A DNA stretch of 64,000 bases from Brevibacillus composti (GCF_016406105.1 NZ_CP066308.1:133501-197500); one strand, 5' to 3'. Counted from the first letter of the stretch, positions 34,255 to 42,789 are shown. Translations and numbers: made by a program. Notes: generated by a model from the letters alone, not told the origin.

Positions 34255-34872
34255 GTGCCGTCAAAAATCGTCGAGCGGTACAAGCGTATATTGGGAGGAA
34301 CGCAAAAGCGCTTTTCGCCGTACGAGTTTGAGGATATGCAGTACCGCAAACAAAAGGTGCAGCTGGTGATTCGCTACGCAATCGAACAAGTAAAAATGTG
34401 GACGCCGGAACAGGCCAGAGAGCTGTTGAGCATGCAGGATGTGAAGGAGCTGAAGCTCCATCTCATCCGGGAGTACGTGGAGCCGCCGATCGAAGCAAAA
34501 CCACAGGATGTTTACTATTTGGTCGATTATGCGTATCCGTACCTGCCGAAGCCGACAGAGGAGCAAAAAATTTTGTGGGTGTACCAGGAGGTGCTGCAGG
34601 GTATTCGCCGCCATTTTCCCCCCTTGTATTTTCAAAGCGTCAAAGGGGAGGAGCGCGCCAAGGTCTGCTTTCAGTACATGTGCCGGGAATTGATGAAGGT
34701 GGACGATTTGCGGGACTTGCCCAAGATTTTTGGCAAGACCGAGCGGGCATACGCTCTGCTGCGAAAATACAAGCTGAAGATTCTCGTAGACACCCTGTAC
34801 TTTTCTCCCTTTGACATGATCACCGATATGTATCCGGAGCTGGCGGTCCCAAGCCTGTGGGAGGATAGATGA
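34255..34872 (+). CDS. Hypothetical cytosolic protein
   Basis: A 205-residue protein I do not recognise. It lacks a signal peptide, membrane helix or cysteine-rich motif beyond two Cys, and is rich in Tyr, Lys and Glu (PQDVYYLVDYAYPYLPKPTE, KILWVYQEVLQGIRRHFPPL). Predicted mostly helical. It starts with GTG at 34255 after GGGAGTGAG. It lies between the two Tad loci on the same strand; a 28-bp palindrome separates it from the next gene. No function is suggested. Confidence 0.6.
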   Translation: MPSKIVERYKRILGGTQKRFSPYEFEDMQYRKQKVQLVIRYAIEQVKMWTPEQARELLSMQDVKELKLHLIREYVEPPIEAKPQDVYYLVDYAYPYLPKPTEEQKILWVYQEVLQGIRRHFPPLYFQSVKGEERAKVCFQYMCRELMKVDDLRDLPKIFGKTERAYALLRKYKLKILVDTLYFSPFDMITDMYPELAVPSLWEDR

Positions 34873-34916
34873 AATTTATTTGCGTCGGTGCGCTGTCTTT
34901 TTTTACGGTAGAGTTA

Positions 34917-34944
34917 GTTTCATTCGCTTATAAGCATATGAAAC
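34917..34944. repeat. 28-bp nested palindrome
   Basis: GTTTCAT (34917-34923) and ATGAAAC (34938-34944) flank the central palindrome GCTTATAAGC (34926-34935); 12 of 14 base pairs match across the dyad. No T run follows, so an operator is more likely than a terminator. TTTTACGG and CCGTAAAA form a further inverted pair just outside it. Confidence 0.6.
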
Positions 34945-34981
34945 GGCCGTAAAAGATTGGTGAGAAAAGGAGGAGTTGCAA

Positions 34982-35260
34982 ATGGCAACAGTTGAAGCTC
35001 ACCAAGACCGCTCCACAGGAGTGGAAATTCTTTTGGGACGCCTCGTGCGTTACCAAAAGCACAAGCCTGGCAGGCATTTGTCAGTGGACCGAATGCCCCA
35101 GGGAACTTTCCGAATTGAGTCCGTTACTCAGTTTGGAGAGAGAATCATCCTCAATGACGGGATCGTGGTAATGGAGAATGCTCCAACCGTCATGGAGCGC
35201 GGGGGAAGGATCGCCCTTCTGCTCGCGACCGGGGAGGAACTCTTCTTTTTCGTAGAGTAG
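34982..35260 (+). CDS. Small hypothetical protein
   Basis: A 92-residue protein without signal peptide or membrane helix that I do not recognise. The second half alternates strand-like segments (TFRIESVTQFGERIILNDGI, RIALLLATGEELFFFVE). It has an excellent ribosome site (AAAAGGAGGAG) seven bases before ATG 34982. It sits immediately downstream of the 28-bp palindrome and upstream of a GC-rich hairpin, so it is probably a separate, regulated transcript. Confidence 0.6.
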   Translation: MATVEAHQDRSTGVEILLGRLVRYQKHKPGRHLSVDRMPQGTFRIESVTQFGERIILNDGIVVMENAPTVMERGGRIALLLATGEELFFFVE

Positions 35261-35268
35261 ACTCCCAT

Positions 35269-35300
35269 GCCCGCCTCGTACGGATGCGTACAGGGCGGGC
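35269..35300 (+). terminator. GC-rich hairpin after 34982 gene
   Basis: GCCCGCC (35269-35275) pairs with GGCGGGC (35294-35300). There is no T run, so termination is possible but not certain. Confidence 0.4.
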
Positions 35301-35324
35301 GCCCCTATTGCCGGAAAAAATGGT

Positions 35325-35353
35325 TTGACGAAGGGTGTAAGATGTAGCAAAAT
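35325..35353 (+). promoter_or_regulatory. Candidate promoter of the second Tad-like operon
   Basis: TTGACG (35325-35330), 17-base spacer, CAAAAT (35348-35353), 45 bases before the first gene of the operon. Confidence 0.45.
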
Positions 35354-35397
35354 GTCTACTGATGTATAAATATGTAAAATATTGGAGGTAATCTCAA

Positions 35398-36156
35398 ATG
35401 TTGGCAAAGAGCGCAATAGAGCTGGTGAACCGCTGCTATGAACAGACAAGTCGTTTGATTTCTGTACTGGAGCTGAAAGAGACTTTTATTGCGTATGTTT
35501 TCGGTCCGTATCAGGATGAAGTCGTATCTGCTTATGGGCTCGATTACTTCTACAAGCATTTGGATGAAATCCAGCTGGCCAATTGCCGCAGTGACTTTGA
35601 CAGAGCCGTGGAGAACTGGTACAGACAGGCAAATGGCGGTGGAGAGGGACAGGCCGGCTATCACGATGTCCTGTTTGCCCTCGTAAAGGATACGGTCGGA
35701 CGGTATCAATCCGGCAGCCGCGATCAGCTCGTCCGCGATGTGACCAAGATGCTTACCGCCCCGGCTGGCTTTTTTCGGCGCTGGCAAAGAGGGCAGACAG
35801 GAGAGCAGAACTTCCCGGCTTACTATAAGTACCTGATGAAACTGGGGATCCGCTCAGTGGCCGATATCGGCACGCTGGTGGACATGTGGCTGTTGGAAGA
35901 GCCTCACGCGTTTTGCAAACAGCAGCAGCAGCTTTTTGCGAGGCCGCCGAGGAGAGGACGTCCCAACAATGCTGAACTGGCCCAGCTGCAGGAGATGGTG
36001 AGACAGGTGAAGCCCCATCTGACCCATCAGGAGCGGGAAAGGCTGCGCAAAATTTACTACTATCATCGCAAGACGCTGACCATCGCCGAAATGCTGGAAA
36101 AGTTCAAGAAATACCTGTGGGCTAAGCAAAATGAAAAAGACTCGCAGGCAGGTTAG
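35398..36156 (+). CDS. Hypothetical protein, first gene of Tad-like locus 2
   Basis: A 252-residue cytosolic protein I do not recognise. It has no membrane helix and is rich in charged and aromatic residues; the C-terminal third (NNAELAQLQEMVRQVKPHLT, TLTIAEMLEKFKKYLWAKQN) is helical and basic, with RPPRRGRPNN as a flexible link. TTGGAGG precedes ATG 35398 and a promoter-like sequence lies upstream. Its stop is three bases before the first ParA-like gene, so it is part of the second pilus-like operon and is probably a dedicated accessory or regulator of it. Confidence 0.6.
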   Translation: MLAKSAIELVNRCYEQTSRLISVLELKETFIAYVFGPYQDEVVSAYGLDYFYKHLDEIQLANCRSDFDRAVENWYRQANGGGEGQAGYHDVLFALVKDTVGRYQSGSRDQLVRDVTKMLTAPAGFFRRWQRGQTGEQNFPAYYKYLMKLGIRSVADIGTLVDMWLLEEPHAFCKQQQQLFARPPRRGRPNNAELAQLQEMVRQVKPHLTHQERERLRKIYYYHRKTLTIAEMLEKFKKYLWAKQNEKDSQAG

Positions 36157-36159
36157 AAA

Positions 36160-37032
36160 ATGTTCCAGCAGGTGAATCGGTTTGTAAGCCAGTTCCGCGA
36201 ACTGGAGAAAAGAGAGATCTCACGTACGCAGGACGAGGAGAGACTGCTCCAAGCGTTAAAAGAAAAGCTGACAACCGCAGATGAGACCGCAGATGCTCCG
36301 AGGCAGACTCAGCGCAGCATCGCGATCCTCAGTCTGTATCCGCAGGCGGGGGCCAGCTTTTTAGCCGGCAACATCGCCTTTGCCCTCGCAGGAAAGGGCA
36401 TATCCGTCAGCCTTGGCGAGCTGCCCGGAACGATATCATATACCTACTTTGCTCTCGACGTCGAACGGAGAGTAACGGATTCTACACCACATTCGACTGC
36501 ACCTACCTCCATTCTCCTCGTGCAAAACAATTGTCTTCGCATCCATGTAGAAGCTCCCATGACTATGAATCAAGCCATTACAGAAAACGATCATGCGGAC
36601 TGGCTGTTTCGATTGAGCAAAGAGAGTTCGATTGTCTTGGTGGATCTCTCTTCAAGCTGGCGAGTCAAGCAGGTAGACAGGCTGCTGGGTTTGGTCGATG
36701 AAATATGGGTCGTGATCGATACCGATTTAGCGAGACTCACCCGGACGATCGTCACCGAAGAACCGCCGGGCTGGTGGCGACATCATCACTTTAGAATAAA
36801 AATCATTGCGAATAAATGGAGCGAAAAATGGAACCGCTCCGCAATCATGAAAAAAGTGGAAGGGACTCTTTCTCTTTGGGATGAAGAGAACCCCGTTCAT
36901 GTGGACCAGGTCGTCCCGCTTTTTGACGGGGAAAAGACGTTTTCGGCCCACTCGAAAGCCAAGCTCTTTTTGGAGCAGTATCCGGAGGAAGAGAGCGGAC
37001 TTGCCTCGCTTTTATCCTTTCAAAAAGTGTAG
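36160..37032 (+). CDS. ParA/TadZ-like protein with degenerate P-loop (a)
   Basis: A 290-residue protein with the fold pattern of a ParA/MinD ATPase. The strand and helix that normally frame KGGVGKT read ILSLYPQAGASFLAGNIAFA, so the P-loop at about 60-66 keeps a glycine and serine but lacks both lysines. Later strands SIVLVDLSSSW and EIWVVIDTD match the usual ParA strands. It therefore probably binds no ATP or does so abnormally. In Tad systems this position is filled by TadZ. ATG 36160 follows the previous stop by three bases. A second ParA-like protein with a lost lysine is encoded at 37926. Confidence 0.6.
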   Translation: MFQQVNRFVSQFRELEKREISRTQDEERLLQALKEKLTTADETADAPRQTQRSIAILSLYPQAGASFLAGNIAFALAGKGISVSLGELPGTISYTYFALDVERRVTDSTPHSTAPTSILLVQNNCLRIHVEAPMTMNQAITENDHADWLFRLSKESSIVLVDLSSSWRVKQVDRLLGLVDEIWVVIDTDLARLTRTIVTEEPPGWWRHHHFRIKIIANKWSEKWNRSAIMKKVEGTLSLWDEENPVHVDQVVPLFDGEKTFSAHSKAKLFLEQYPEEESGLASLLSFQKV

Positions 37033-37072
37033 GCTCGCGAAAGCGATCAAGGATGGAAGGATAAGAAAAACG

Positions 37073-37141
37073 ATGGCTTTCGCTATGGGACGAGGCGATA
37101 AGCCCAGTTTTTCCAATCACGAAGAAGGAAGAGCGCTATGA
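37073..37141 (+). CDS. Possible 22-residue peptide coupled to the CpaB-like gene
   Basis: ATG 37073, with GGAAGGATAAG upstream, opens 22 codons (MAFAMGRGDKPSFSNHEEGR plus AL). The stop overlaps the next gene's ATG as ATGA, the same coupling used elsewhere in this operon. It fills most of the only sizeable gap in the operon. No function is suggested. Confidence 0.3.
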   Translation: MAFAMGRGDKPSFSNHEEGRAL

Positions 37142-37929
37142 AAAAACAGACCTTATTCATCATTAGCATCATTTCTTTTCTTTTGGCAGGCTCATGCTTT
37201 TACTTCGCTACCCGCTACATTGAGGCGCTCGCTTTAGAGCGGCTGTACGCCCCGGTGGTGAAGGTCGCGCCTGGCAAGGAGATATTGCCTTACGAACCGA
37301 TCACTCGGGCAGATGTGGTTCTGGTACAGGAAGAAGTCGACGAAATTTTGCCCGACTCCATCAGCGATCTCGAAATGGTAATTGGCAAAAGGAGTACACA
37401 GATACTCTATTCCGGCGAGCAGCTGCTCCAGCGAAAACTGACGGATGACCAGCTTCTCCCGGAAAAAGGGAAGGCTCGCTATGAATTTCCGCTTACCTTT
37501 TTCAACCCTGTCACTGAATTGAGAAAGGGCGATTACGTCAAGGTGTGGGTGACGTATAAATCACCCGCCGAACTGGAGCATTTGCCAAAGCCCAGTCATT
37601 TTCATAAGAGCAATGGGACGGCAGACCTGTTGTTTACAACCCAATTAGCGACCGTCAGGGACAGCAATGGGAGCGAAATTTATTCGATTAAGCCCAATCC
37701 CCTTCCCGCTCCCGATCACATGGATGCCATCTTCAACGGTTCCCGGGAAAGACCGCTGCTGAACGGAGAAAAACGCTATCAGGACTACCGCTCTCAGCCT
37801 ACAGCCCTGGCGTCTTTTATCGGATTAAATCTCAGCGACCAGCAGTTTACCGCAATCAGCGAAGCCTTCCTGTACGGTGTCGTCCAAATTGGTCAACTAT
37901 CAAGTCCGGAGGTGGTGACTACGAGATGA
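37138..37929 (+). CDS. CpaB/SAF-like envelope protein of locus 2
   Basis: A 263-residue protein with an N-terminal membrane helix (TLFIISIISFLLAGSCFYF) and a SAF-type domain: YAPVVKVAPGKEILPYEPIT, then RSTQILYSGEQLLQRKLTDD, in the pattern of CpaB/RcpC. A longer second domain carries beta strands (RYEFPLTFFNPVTELRKGDY, VKVWVTYKSP). It differs widely from the CpaB of locus 1. Its stop overlaps the next ATG by four bases. Assignment rests on the SAF pattern and on gene order. Confidence 0.6.
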   Translation: MKKQTLFIISIISFLLAGSCFYFATRYIEALALERLYAPVVKVAPGKEILPYEPITRADVVLVQEEVDEILPDSISDLEMVIGKRSTQILYSGEQLLQRKLTDDQLLPEKGKARYEFPLTFFNPVTELRKGDYVKVWVTYKSPAELEHLPKPSHFHKSNGTADLLFTTQLATVRDSNGSEIYSIKPNPLPAPDHMDAIFNGSRERPLLNGEKRYQDYRSQPTALASFIGLNLSDQQFTAISEAFLYGVVQIGQLSSPEVVTTR

Positions 37930-39047
37930 AGACGATCGTTTGCTATCCCGTCAAATCCTTGGTTCACACGTATTTGCCAAGCAAATGCCAAGTGCTCGTC
38001 TCTGAGTCCGCCGGCGATTTCTTTCGGCTGGCTGAGCGCTATCAACCAGAAGCGGCCGTCGTTTTTTCTGAAATGTTTGAGATGCCCGCCTGGGAGTGGC
38101 TGCCAAAAGTGAAACAGTCTTTGCCGCCCGAGGCCCCCATTGTCATTGTTCCCCTCTATCAAAACGAGCATTTGATTAAGGAAGTCGTAGAAGGGGCGGG
38201 TCTTGCCGGCGTGTATGTACTGTCGGCCCACCTCTCGCAAAAGGAAATCCAAAGGGACATCGGGCATATTTTTGACTGTCAGGAAGAAGAGATTCCCGTG
38301 GAAAATGCGGAAAAACGCGGGTTGATCTACGCCTTGATCAGCCATGGGGGAGCCGGCATCACCACGTTTTGCATCAACTACCCGATCCTGCTGGCAAAAG
38401 AACACCCGGAAAAAGCGGTTCTCGTCCTGGATATGAACGTCCACAAACCGGATCTGACTCGTTTTTTCAAACTGGGCCAGCACCAAGTCAGCCTCTTTCG
38501 GCCTGATTTATTGGACATTCGAACAGCCAAACGGAGAGACTGGCGAAAGGTCTGCAAGCAGCACAACCACGTCTCGAATCTTTTCTATGCAAATGCGACA
38601 AGCAATTGGAAAAGCACAGAGGTTTCCAATCTGATGGCTGCGCTGCGCGAACAATTTGACTACATCTACGTGGATTGGGGATACGGCTTCCCGGAGACGG
38701 AGGCCCTGCAGAGATTCATGCATACAGCGGACCGCAATCTGCTTTTTGTCCGTTCGGACCCGTTCAGCATGGAGGCGGCAAAAGACTGGATAAAGAACTG
38801 GGAGGTGCGCGGGATCGAATGCCAGGTCATGCTGAGCCACATGGAGAAAGGACAGGCCCATCGCATTGGAGAGGGCATCTCCGTGTACGGAGTGGTTCCG
38901 CATATACCAGGTGAGCGGCTAAGCCAGTCCCATCGGACATCCAGTGTTCTCGTCGAGGAGTTTCTTCCTCCCAAACCTTACGTGATGGGGCTGCAAGCTA
39001 TCTTGCACGCCGAAAAAGCGGTCAAAGGAGCGGTCGTCTACCAATGA
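37926..39047 (+). CDS. ParA/TadZ-like protein with degenerate P-loop (b)
   Basis: A 373-residue protein in the layout of CpaE/TadZ: an N-terminal receiver-like domain (about 1-120; PEAAVVFSEMFEMPAWEWLP) and a ParA-like domain. The P-loop reads SHGGAGITTFCIN at about 139-151: the glycines and threonines are kept but both lysines are replaced (His and Ile). The following strands VLVLDMNVHKPDLTRFF and FDYIYVDWGYGFPETEAL match ParA. It overlaps the CpaB-like gene and the ATPase gene by four bases each. Loss of the lysines, also in the 36160 protein, implies that polar localisation by ATP cycling is lost or altered in this system. Confidence 0.65.
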   Translation: MKTIVCYPVKSLVHTYLPSKCQVLVSESAGDFFRLAERYQPEAAVVFSEMFEMPAWEWLPKVKQSLPPEAPIVIVPLYQNEHLIKEVVEGAGLAGVYVLSAHLSQKEIQRDIGHIFDCQEEEIPVENAEKRGLIYALISHGGAGITTFCINYPILLAKEHPEKAVLVLDMNVHKPDLTRFFKLGQHQVSLFRPDLLDIRTAKRRDWRKVCKQHNHVSNLFYANATSNWKSTEVSNLMAALREQFDYIYVDWGYGFPETEALQRFMHTADRNLLFVRSDPFSMEAAKDWIKNWEVRGIECQVMLSHMEKGQAHRIGEGISVYGVVPHIPGERLSQSHRTSSVLVEEFLPPKPYVMGLQAILHAEKAVKGAVVYQ

Positions 39048-40393
39048 ACAAGACGCTCAGGAAATGGACCGCCGCCGATATCCGTACCATTCAGGATGTT
39101 CAGCAGGCGGCCCGGGACTATTTGAATCACTTTGGCTCCACGCGGGAAGAAAAGATGGAGATGCAGCAAATCTTGACGTTGGCCGAACAGGGAGACCGCA
39201 GGAGCCACAGCCATATCATCCTTCGGCTGCAGCATTATTTTGAGGAGGTTTTGCGACGTCCTGTAAAAGAAGAGATCCTTCCCCATGTAAACGCCTATGA
39301 GGGGCTAGCTTTTTCCACATATGGATGGGGCATCCTGGACGCCGTGCTCCATCTGTCGCCCTGGGTGGAGGAGGTGAGGCTGTCCGCAGGGAGGCAGGTA
39401 GCGTATATCGAGCAAGGGGTAAAGAAGTTTTTAGACTATATCCCTTCCTGGCAAGAGGTAGAGACACTCCAGCAAAAGCTGACGAACACGGCCGGTCTAT
39501 CTTTCAATGAAAAAAAACCGCGGCTGAGCAGTTACCTAGAATCGTTAAAGGCGAGACTCACCATGTTTACCTATCCCTACTCCCGTGTTCCGGTCATCAT
39601 TGTGCGCCGTTTTGCAACTCCTTCCTTTTCATTGGATACATTGCGGGAGCAGGAGATGCCGACATTCGATGAAAAGGTGCAGCTGTTGATTGAGCAGCAG
39701 GTCCACGGCCGCGGAAATGCACTGGTGATCGGTCCGATGGCTGCGGGGAAGACCACCCTGATGTTATGCATGCTCAAGCTGAAGGATCCACAGACCGAGT
39801 ACATTACCATCTTTGAAAGCGAGCACGAAATGCGGTTTGGGGATGTCTGGGACGGGGAGGTCATCGAATTGCAGAACGTAGAAGAAATCGGGATCGAACT
39901 GGGCAACTCCTTTAAGGACATGTACCGTTCGACGGCCAATACCATTCTGATCGGCGAGATCCGCGAACCGATCGAGGCCTATCACTTTATCAACGCGGGA
40001 GTGCGAGGAACGGATGCTACCTTGGCCGCCATGCATGAGCGCTTTCCGCACAAGGCGCTGAACGATTTAACCGATCTGGTCTACCAATACGGCGGGAGAA
40101 GCATTGAATTGACTCAGGAGAGAATCAGTCGCGCGGTCAATTTTATCAATTCTCTCACCTACCGCAACAACGGCCATCGCTTCATTGACGCCATCCACGT
40201 GACCGAGTGGAATGATGTGATGAGCCGCGTCGAATCGGTCCCTCTCGTCTCCCGGAACAGGGTGACAGGCGAATACGAGTGGACGGGAAAAAAGCTGGAC
40301 GGTCATCTGGTGGAATACATGTGTCACGTCGGCAGAGCAGACCTCGCGATTCTGAAGGATCTGCGGCTGACAGATGCGGGCAGGCTACTATGA
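39044..40393 (+). CDS. TadA/CpaF-like secretion ATPase of locus 2
   Basis: A 449-residue divergent type II/IV secretion ATPase. The Walker A is GPMAAGKTTL at about 230-239 with the catalytic lysine intact; Asp-box ITIFESEHEMRFGD, Walker B TANTILIGEIREPIEA at about 300-315 and His-box-like TLAAMHERFPHKAL follow in the expected order. The N-terminal domain keeps the membrane-platform style LSPWVEEVRLSAGRQVAYIE. It should be an active motor, which shows that the locus is not simply decayed. Start ATGA overlaps the preceding stop, and its own stop overlaps the next ATG. Confidence 0.8.
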   Translation: MNKTLRKWTAADIRTIQDVQQAARDYLNHFGSTREEKMEMQQILTLAEQGDRRSHSHIILRLQHYFEEVLRRPVKEEILPHVNAYEGLAFSTYGWGILDAVLHLSPWVEEVRLSAGRQVAYIEQGVKKFLDYIPSWQEVETLQQKLTNTAGLSFNEKKPRLSSYLESLKARLTMFTYPYSRVPVIIVRRFATPSFSLDTLREQEMPTFDEKVQLLIEQQVHGRGNALVIGPMAAGKTTLMLCMLKLKDPQTEYITIFESEHEMRFGDVWDGEVIELQNVEEIGIELGNSFKDMYRSTANTILIGEIREPIEAYHFINAGVRGTDATLAAMHERFPHKALNDLTDLVYQYGGRSIELTQERISRAVNFINSLTYRNNGHRFIDAIHVTEWNDVMSRVESVPLVSRNRVTGEYEWTGKKLDGHLVEYMCHVGRADLAILKDLRLTDAGRLL

Positions 40394-41289
40394 AGCTGTT
40401 TCTGTTTATTCCCATGTTTGTCTGTCTCCTGGTCGGTTTTTTCATGCTCGGTTTGTACGCTCATCGTACCTGGTCCTCGCCAAAAGTGTTTTTTACCGGC
40501 GCGGTCGCAAAGTGGCGGGAGCGGATGCTTCAGCATAGACCTAACCGCTATCTGTACAAACAATACGAGCGCTGGTGCCAGATCGCGGGAGGGGAGCCTG
40601 CATACTTCCTCATCCTTTCGATGACGGGCGGTGCGGCCGGCTTCGTGTCAGGGTTGCTCCTGGGGAATGTCATCGTCTCCCTGTCTCTCTTCGTGCTGCT
40701 GCTGCTATTGCCTACTTTGCTCTTATACGCCCGGTATACGGTGCTGATCAATCGAAAGATCATGTCTTTTTGCCTGTTCGTCGATCTCTTCTCCCGTTAC
40801 TACTCCAGCAGGAAAAACATCGTTTTGGCCTTTCGGGAAATGGTGGAGGAGTGCCCGAAAGATTTGCTCCCCGAGCTGCTGCTGCTGACGAATAAGCTGG
40901 CCGACGGAGGAAATTCAGCTATCGCCTTGCAGGAGTTTGCCGAGCGCTTGAATCACCATTGGGCGTTTGATTTTGCCACCTATGTGACGAGCGGTCTGGA
41001 AGGGGAAACCGAAGATATTCAGACGGCACTGAACCGTCTGACCAGTGAAATGTTTGTTCAGCAGGATGAAAAAGAAGAGCGCAACAGCGAAATTCACTCG
41101 ATTTGGATCAGTTTAATCGTCGTGATCATCATTTGTATCTGCTTGATTCCGTACAACCAGACCTTGTTAAAAGACTCCTACCGACTCTACTTTTTCACCA
41201 ATGACGGACAGGCTATTTTGTCCCTGGCTGTTATGGTGTGGTCGATTTCCATCCTGTTGGCATTTATCTGGGGGAGGAGGTATCGCTAG
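40390..41289 (+). CDS. TadB-like membrane platform protein of locus 2
   Basis: A 299-residue membrane protein in the position of TadB. It has an N-terminal helix (FLFIPMFVCLLVGFFMLGLY), a central helical pair (FVSGLLLGNVIVSLSLFVLL), a cytosolic domain (MSFCLFVDLFSRYYSSRKNI, VLAFREMVEECPKDLLPELL) and a C-terminal helical pair. The pattern fits a type II secretion F-domain protein, though sequence similarity to locus 1 TadB is low. ATG 40390 overlaps the ATPase stop as ATGA and is chosen over a longer frame inside the ATPase gene. Confidence 0.7.
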   Translation: MKLFLFIPMFVCLLVGFFMLGLYAHRTWSSPKVFFTGAVAKWRERMLQHRPNRYLYKQYERWCQIAGGEPAYFLILSMTGGAAGFVSGLLLGNVIVSLSLFVLLLLLPTLLLYARYTVLINRKIMSFCLFVDLFSRYYSSRKNIVLAFREMVEECPKDLLPELLLLTNKLADGGNSAIALQEFAERLNHHWAFDFATYVTSGLEGETEDIQTALNRLTSEMFVQQDEKEERNSEIHSIWISLIVVIIICICLIPYNQTLLKDSYRLYFFTNDGQAILSLAVMVWSISILLAFIWGRRYR

Positions 41290-42132
41290 GTGCCAGTGGT
41301 TTACTTGTATGCCACATTGACTTTGGGAGCGCTCTTTGTCTTCATCGGCTGCTTTGCACTCGGGAAGCACTGGGCGGGTTTGGGGCGCCGACCCAAGCTA
41401 TTCGTCACCCTGCCTTGGAAAGAGTTCTGGACGAAGACGGTGAACGCCTCGGAAGATCCCGCCTGGGAGAGATTGTTGGAGCGGGCAGGCAGACCGTTTG
41501 GATGGGGCAAGCCGGAGTGGGTGTTCGCCCAATGCGTCTGCGGCACAGCGGTCTGCCTCTTGATGCTGTTTGCGTCGATGTTCAATCGCTCCGATTCATT
41601 TCCGCTGCTAACACTGTTGATCGCGTCCACGCTCAGTTTTTTCTTGCCGTATATCGGGCTGAAAATGTGGGCCAATTACCGGGAAGAAGTGCTCAGCACT
41701 GACATCGCCCGTTTTATCAACCGCTATGTGAATCTTCTGGAAAATCAGGTGCCGGTTTACGCGGCGATGGTAAAAGCGGCGCGGCCGACGCGGCTGCTCA
41801 AAGAATACGTGCCCAGCCTTTCCGAGTGGAATGAGGATCCAGACAAGTCATTGGAAAATTTCAAACGCAAACTGGGTGTCGATGACGCCATAATGCTGGT
41901 TTCCAGCATGCGGACGGTTGAAAGCCTGAGCGGCGGCCAGGTGGCGCTCACCATGCAGCGATTGGAGTGGGCAGTTGACCATCGGCGTATGTTTCGGCAC
42001 CGGAAAAAAATCAAATCGCTCGGCATCGGCTACAGCATCATTGTATACCCCGCTTTTTACATGGGGTTGTTGGTAGCAATGTATCCGTGGTACAAGCTGC
42101 TGACCGAAATTTTGGATAAATACCTTACTTGA
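41290..42132 (+). CDS. TadC-like membrane platform protein of locus 2
   Basis: A 280-residue membrane protein starting with GTG directly after the TadB-like gene. It has an N-terminal helix, a central helical pair (CVCGTAVCLLMLFASMF, TLLIASTLSFFLPYIGL), a cytosolic domain and a C-terminal pair (SLGIGYSIIVYPAFYMGLLV). Order and topology match TadC. As in the other proteins of locus 2, conserved Tad residues are sparse, so the name rests on topology and context. Confidence 0.65.
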   Translation: MPVVYLYATLTLGALFVFIGCFALGKHWAGLGRRPKLFVTLPWKEFWTKTVNASEDPAWERLLERAGRPFGWGKPEWVFAQCVCGTAVCLLMLFASMFNRSDSFPLLTLLIASTLSFFLPYIGLKMWANYREEVLSTDIARFINRYVNLLENQVPVYAAMVKAARPTRLLKEYVPSLSEWNEDPDKSLENFKRKLGVDDAIMLVSSMRTVESLSGGQVALTMQRLEWAVDHRRMFRHRKKIKSLGIGYSIIVYPAFYMGLLVAMYPWYKLLTEILDKYLT

Positions 42133-42146
42133 GGAAGGGATTGGCG

Positions 42147-42293
42147 ATGACCAAGCTATTCTCGATTTTGATGTGCATCGTTTTTACACTGGGAATTATC
42201 GTTTCGAGCATATCGTCCGTGAACGATTCCATCGTCAAGGACGGCGGACTTCGTGACCGGGCTGTCAGCTGGATTGATCAAGCACTGCCCTGA
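42147..42293 (+). CDS. 48-residue single-helix membrane protein
   Basis: A very small protein, MTKLFSILMCIVFTLGIIVS at its start, followed by SSISSVNDSIVKDGGLRD and a short amphipathic end. One N-terminal membrane helix is predicted. GAGGAAGGG is well placed before ATG 42147. There is no Gly-x4-Glu prepilin site. By position (after TadC) it is where a pilin gene stands in locus 1, so it is a candidate subunit of the second system. Confidence 0.6.
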   Translation: MTKLFSILMCIVFTLGIIVSSISSVNDSIVKDGGLRDRAVSWIDQALP

Positions 42294-42354
42294 GGTGCAC
42301 CAAGCAAAGTGATAGTGAAATCAACCAATAAAAATCGATAAGGAGTGTGTCGTC

Positions 42355-42555
42355 ATGTCGAAAATGTTTTTTATCTTTCTTGCCTGCGTAATGGTCCTGG
42401 GAATTGGTGTGAGCTCTTACGGCAACGAATTGAGTCCATCCGCCATTCAATCCGCGGAAAACATTCACAACTCCGTGACATCGCTGAACTACGATACGAG
42501 GGGAGAGAACGTGCAGTTCAAGATGCAGAACGGCACGTCTTATTCCAGCCGATAA
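42355..42555 (+). CDS. 66-residue exported or membrane peptide, candidate pilin
   Basis: A small protein with an N-terminal hydrophobic helix (MFFIFLACVMVLGIGVSS) and a polar tail of about 45 residues (NELSPSAIQSAENIHNSVTS). AAGGAG precedes ATG 42355. The hydrophobic segment could be a cleaved signal peptide (site near VSSYG) or a membrane anchor; no prepilin motif is visible. Size and position make it the best pilin-like candidate in locus 2. Its stop shares a base with the next ATG. Confidence 0.6.
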   Translation: MSKMFFIFLACVMVLGIGVSSYGNELSPSAIQSAENIHNSVTSLNYDTRGENVQFKMQNGTSYSSR

Positions 42556-42698
42556 TGGTTCATCATCACGTATTCCTCGTCATCCTCATTATGGTCGGGA
42601 GCCTGTGTGCATTTTTGTGGGGGAGCAGCCCGCAAGAGCAATTGAAAGAAACTCAACAGGAAAGGGTGTATAAAGCAGCGACGGCCATCTTTCATTAG
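42555..42698 (+). CDS. 47-residue single-helix membrane protein
   Basis: A small protein starting MVHHHVFLVILIMVGSLCAF with one membrane helix and a charged C-terminal tail (SSPQEQLKETQQERVYKAAT). Its ATG overlaps the stop of the previous gene by one base (TAATG), so translation is coupled. No motif is recognised; function by context only. Confidence 0.55.
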   Translation: MVHHHVFLVILIMVGSLCAFLWGSSPQEQLKETQQERVYKAATAIFH

Positions 42699-42789
42699 CT
42701 TGCCGCCAGCTTGCCGCCTAGCCTTGCCGCTCCGGGATACTTCCTGGGAAGCGGGGCGGCGCTTTGGCCATGGCCCCAATCGCTGCTGG

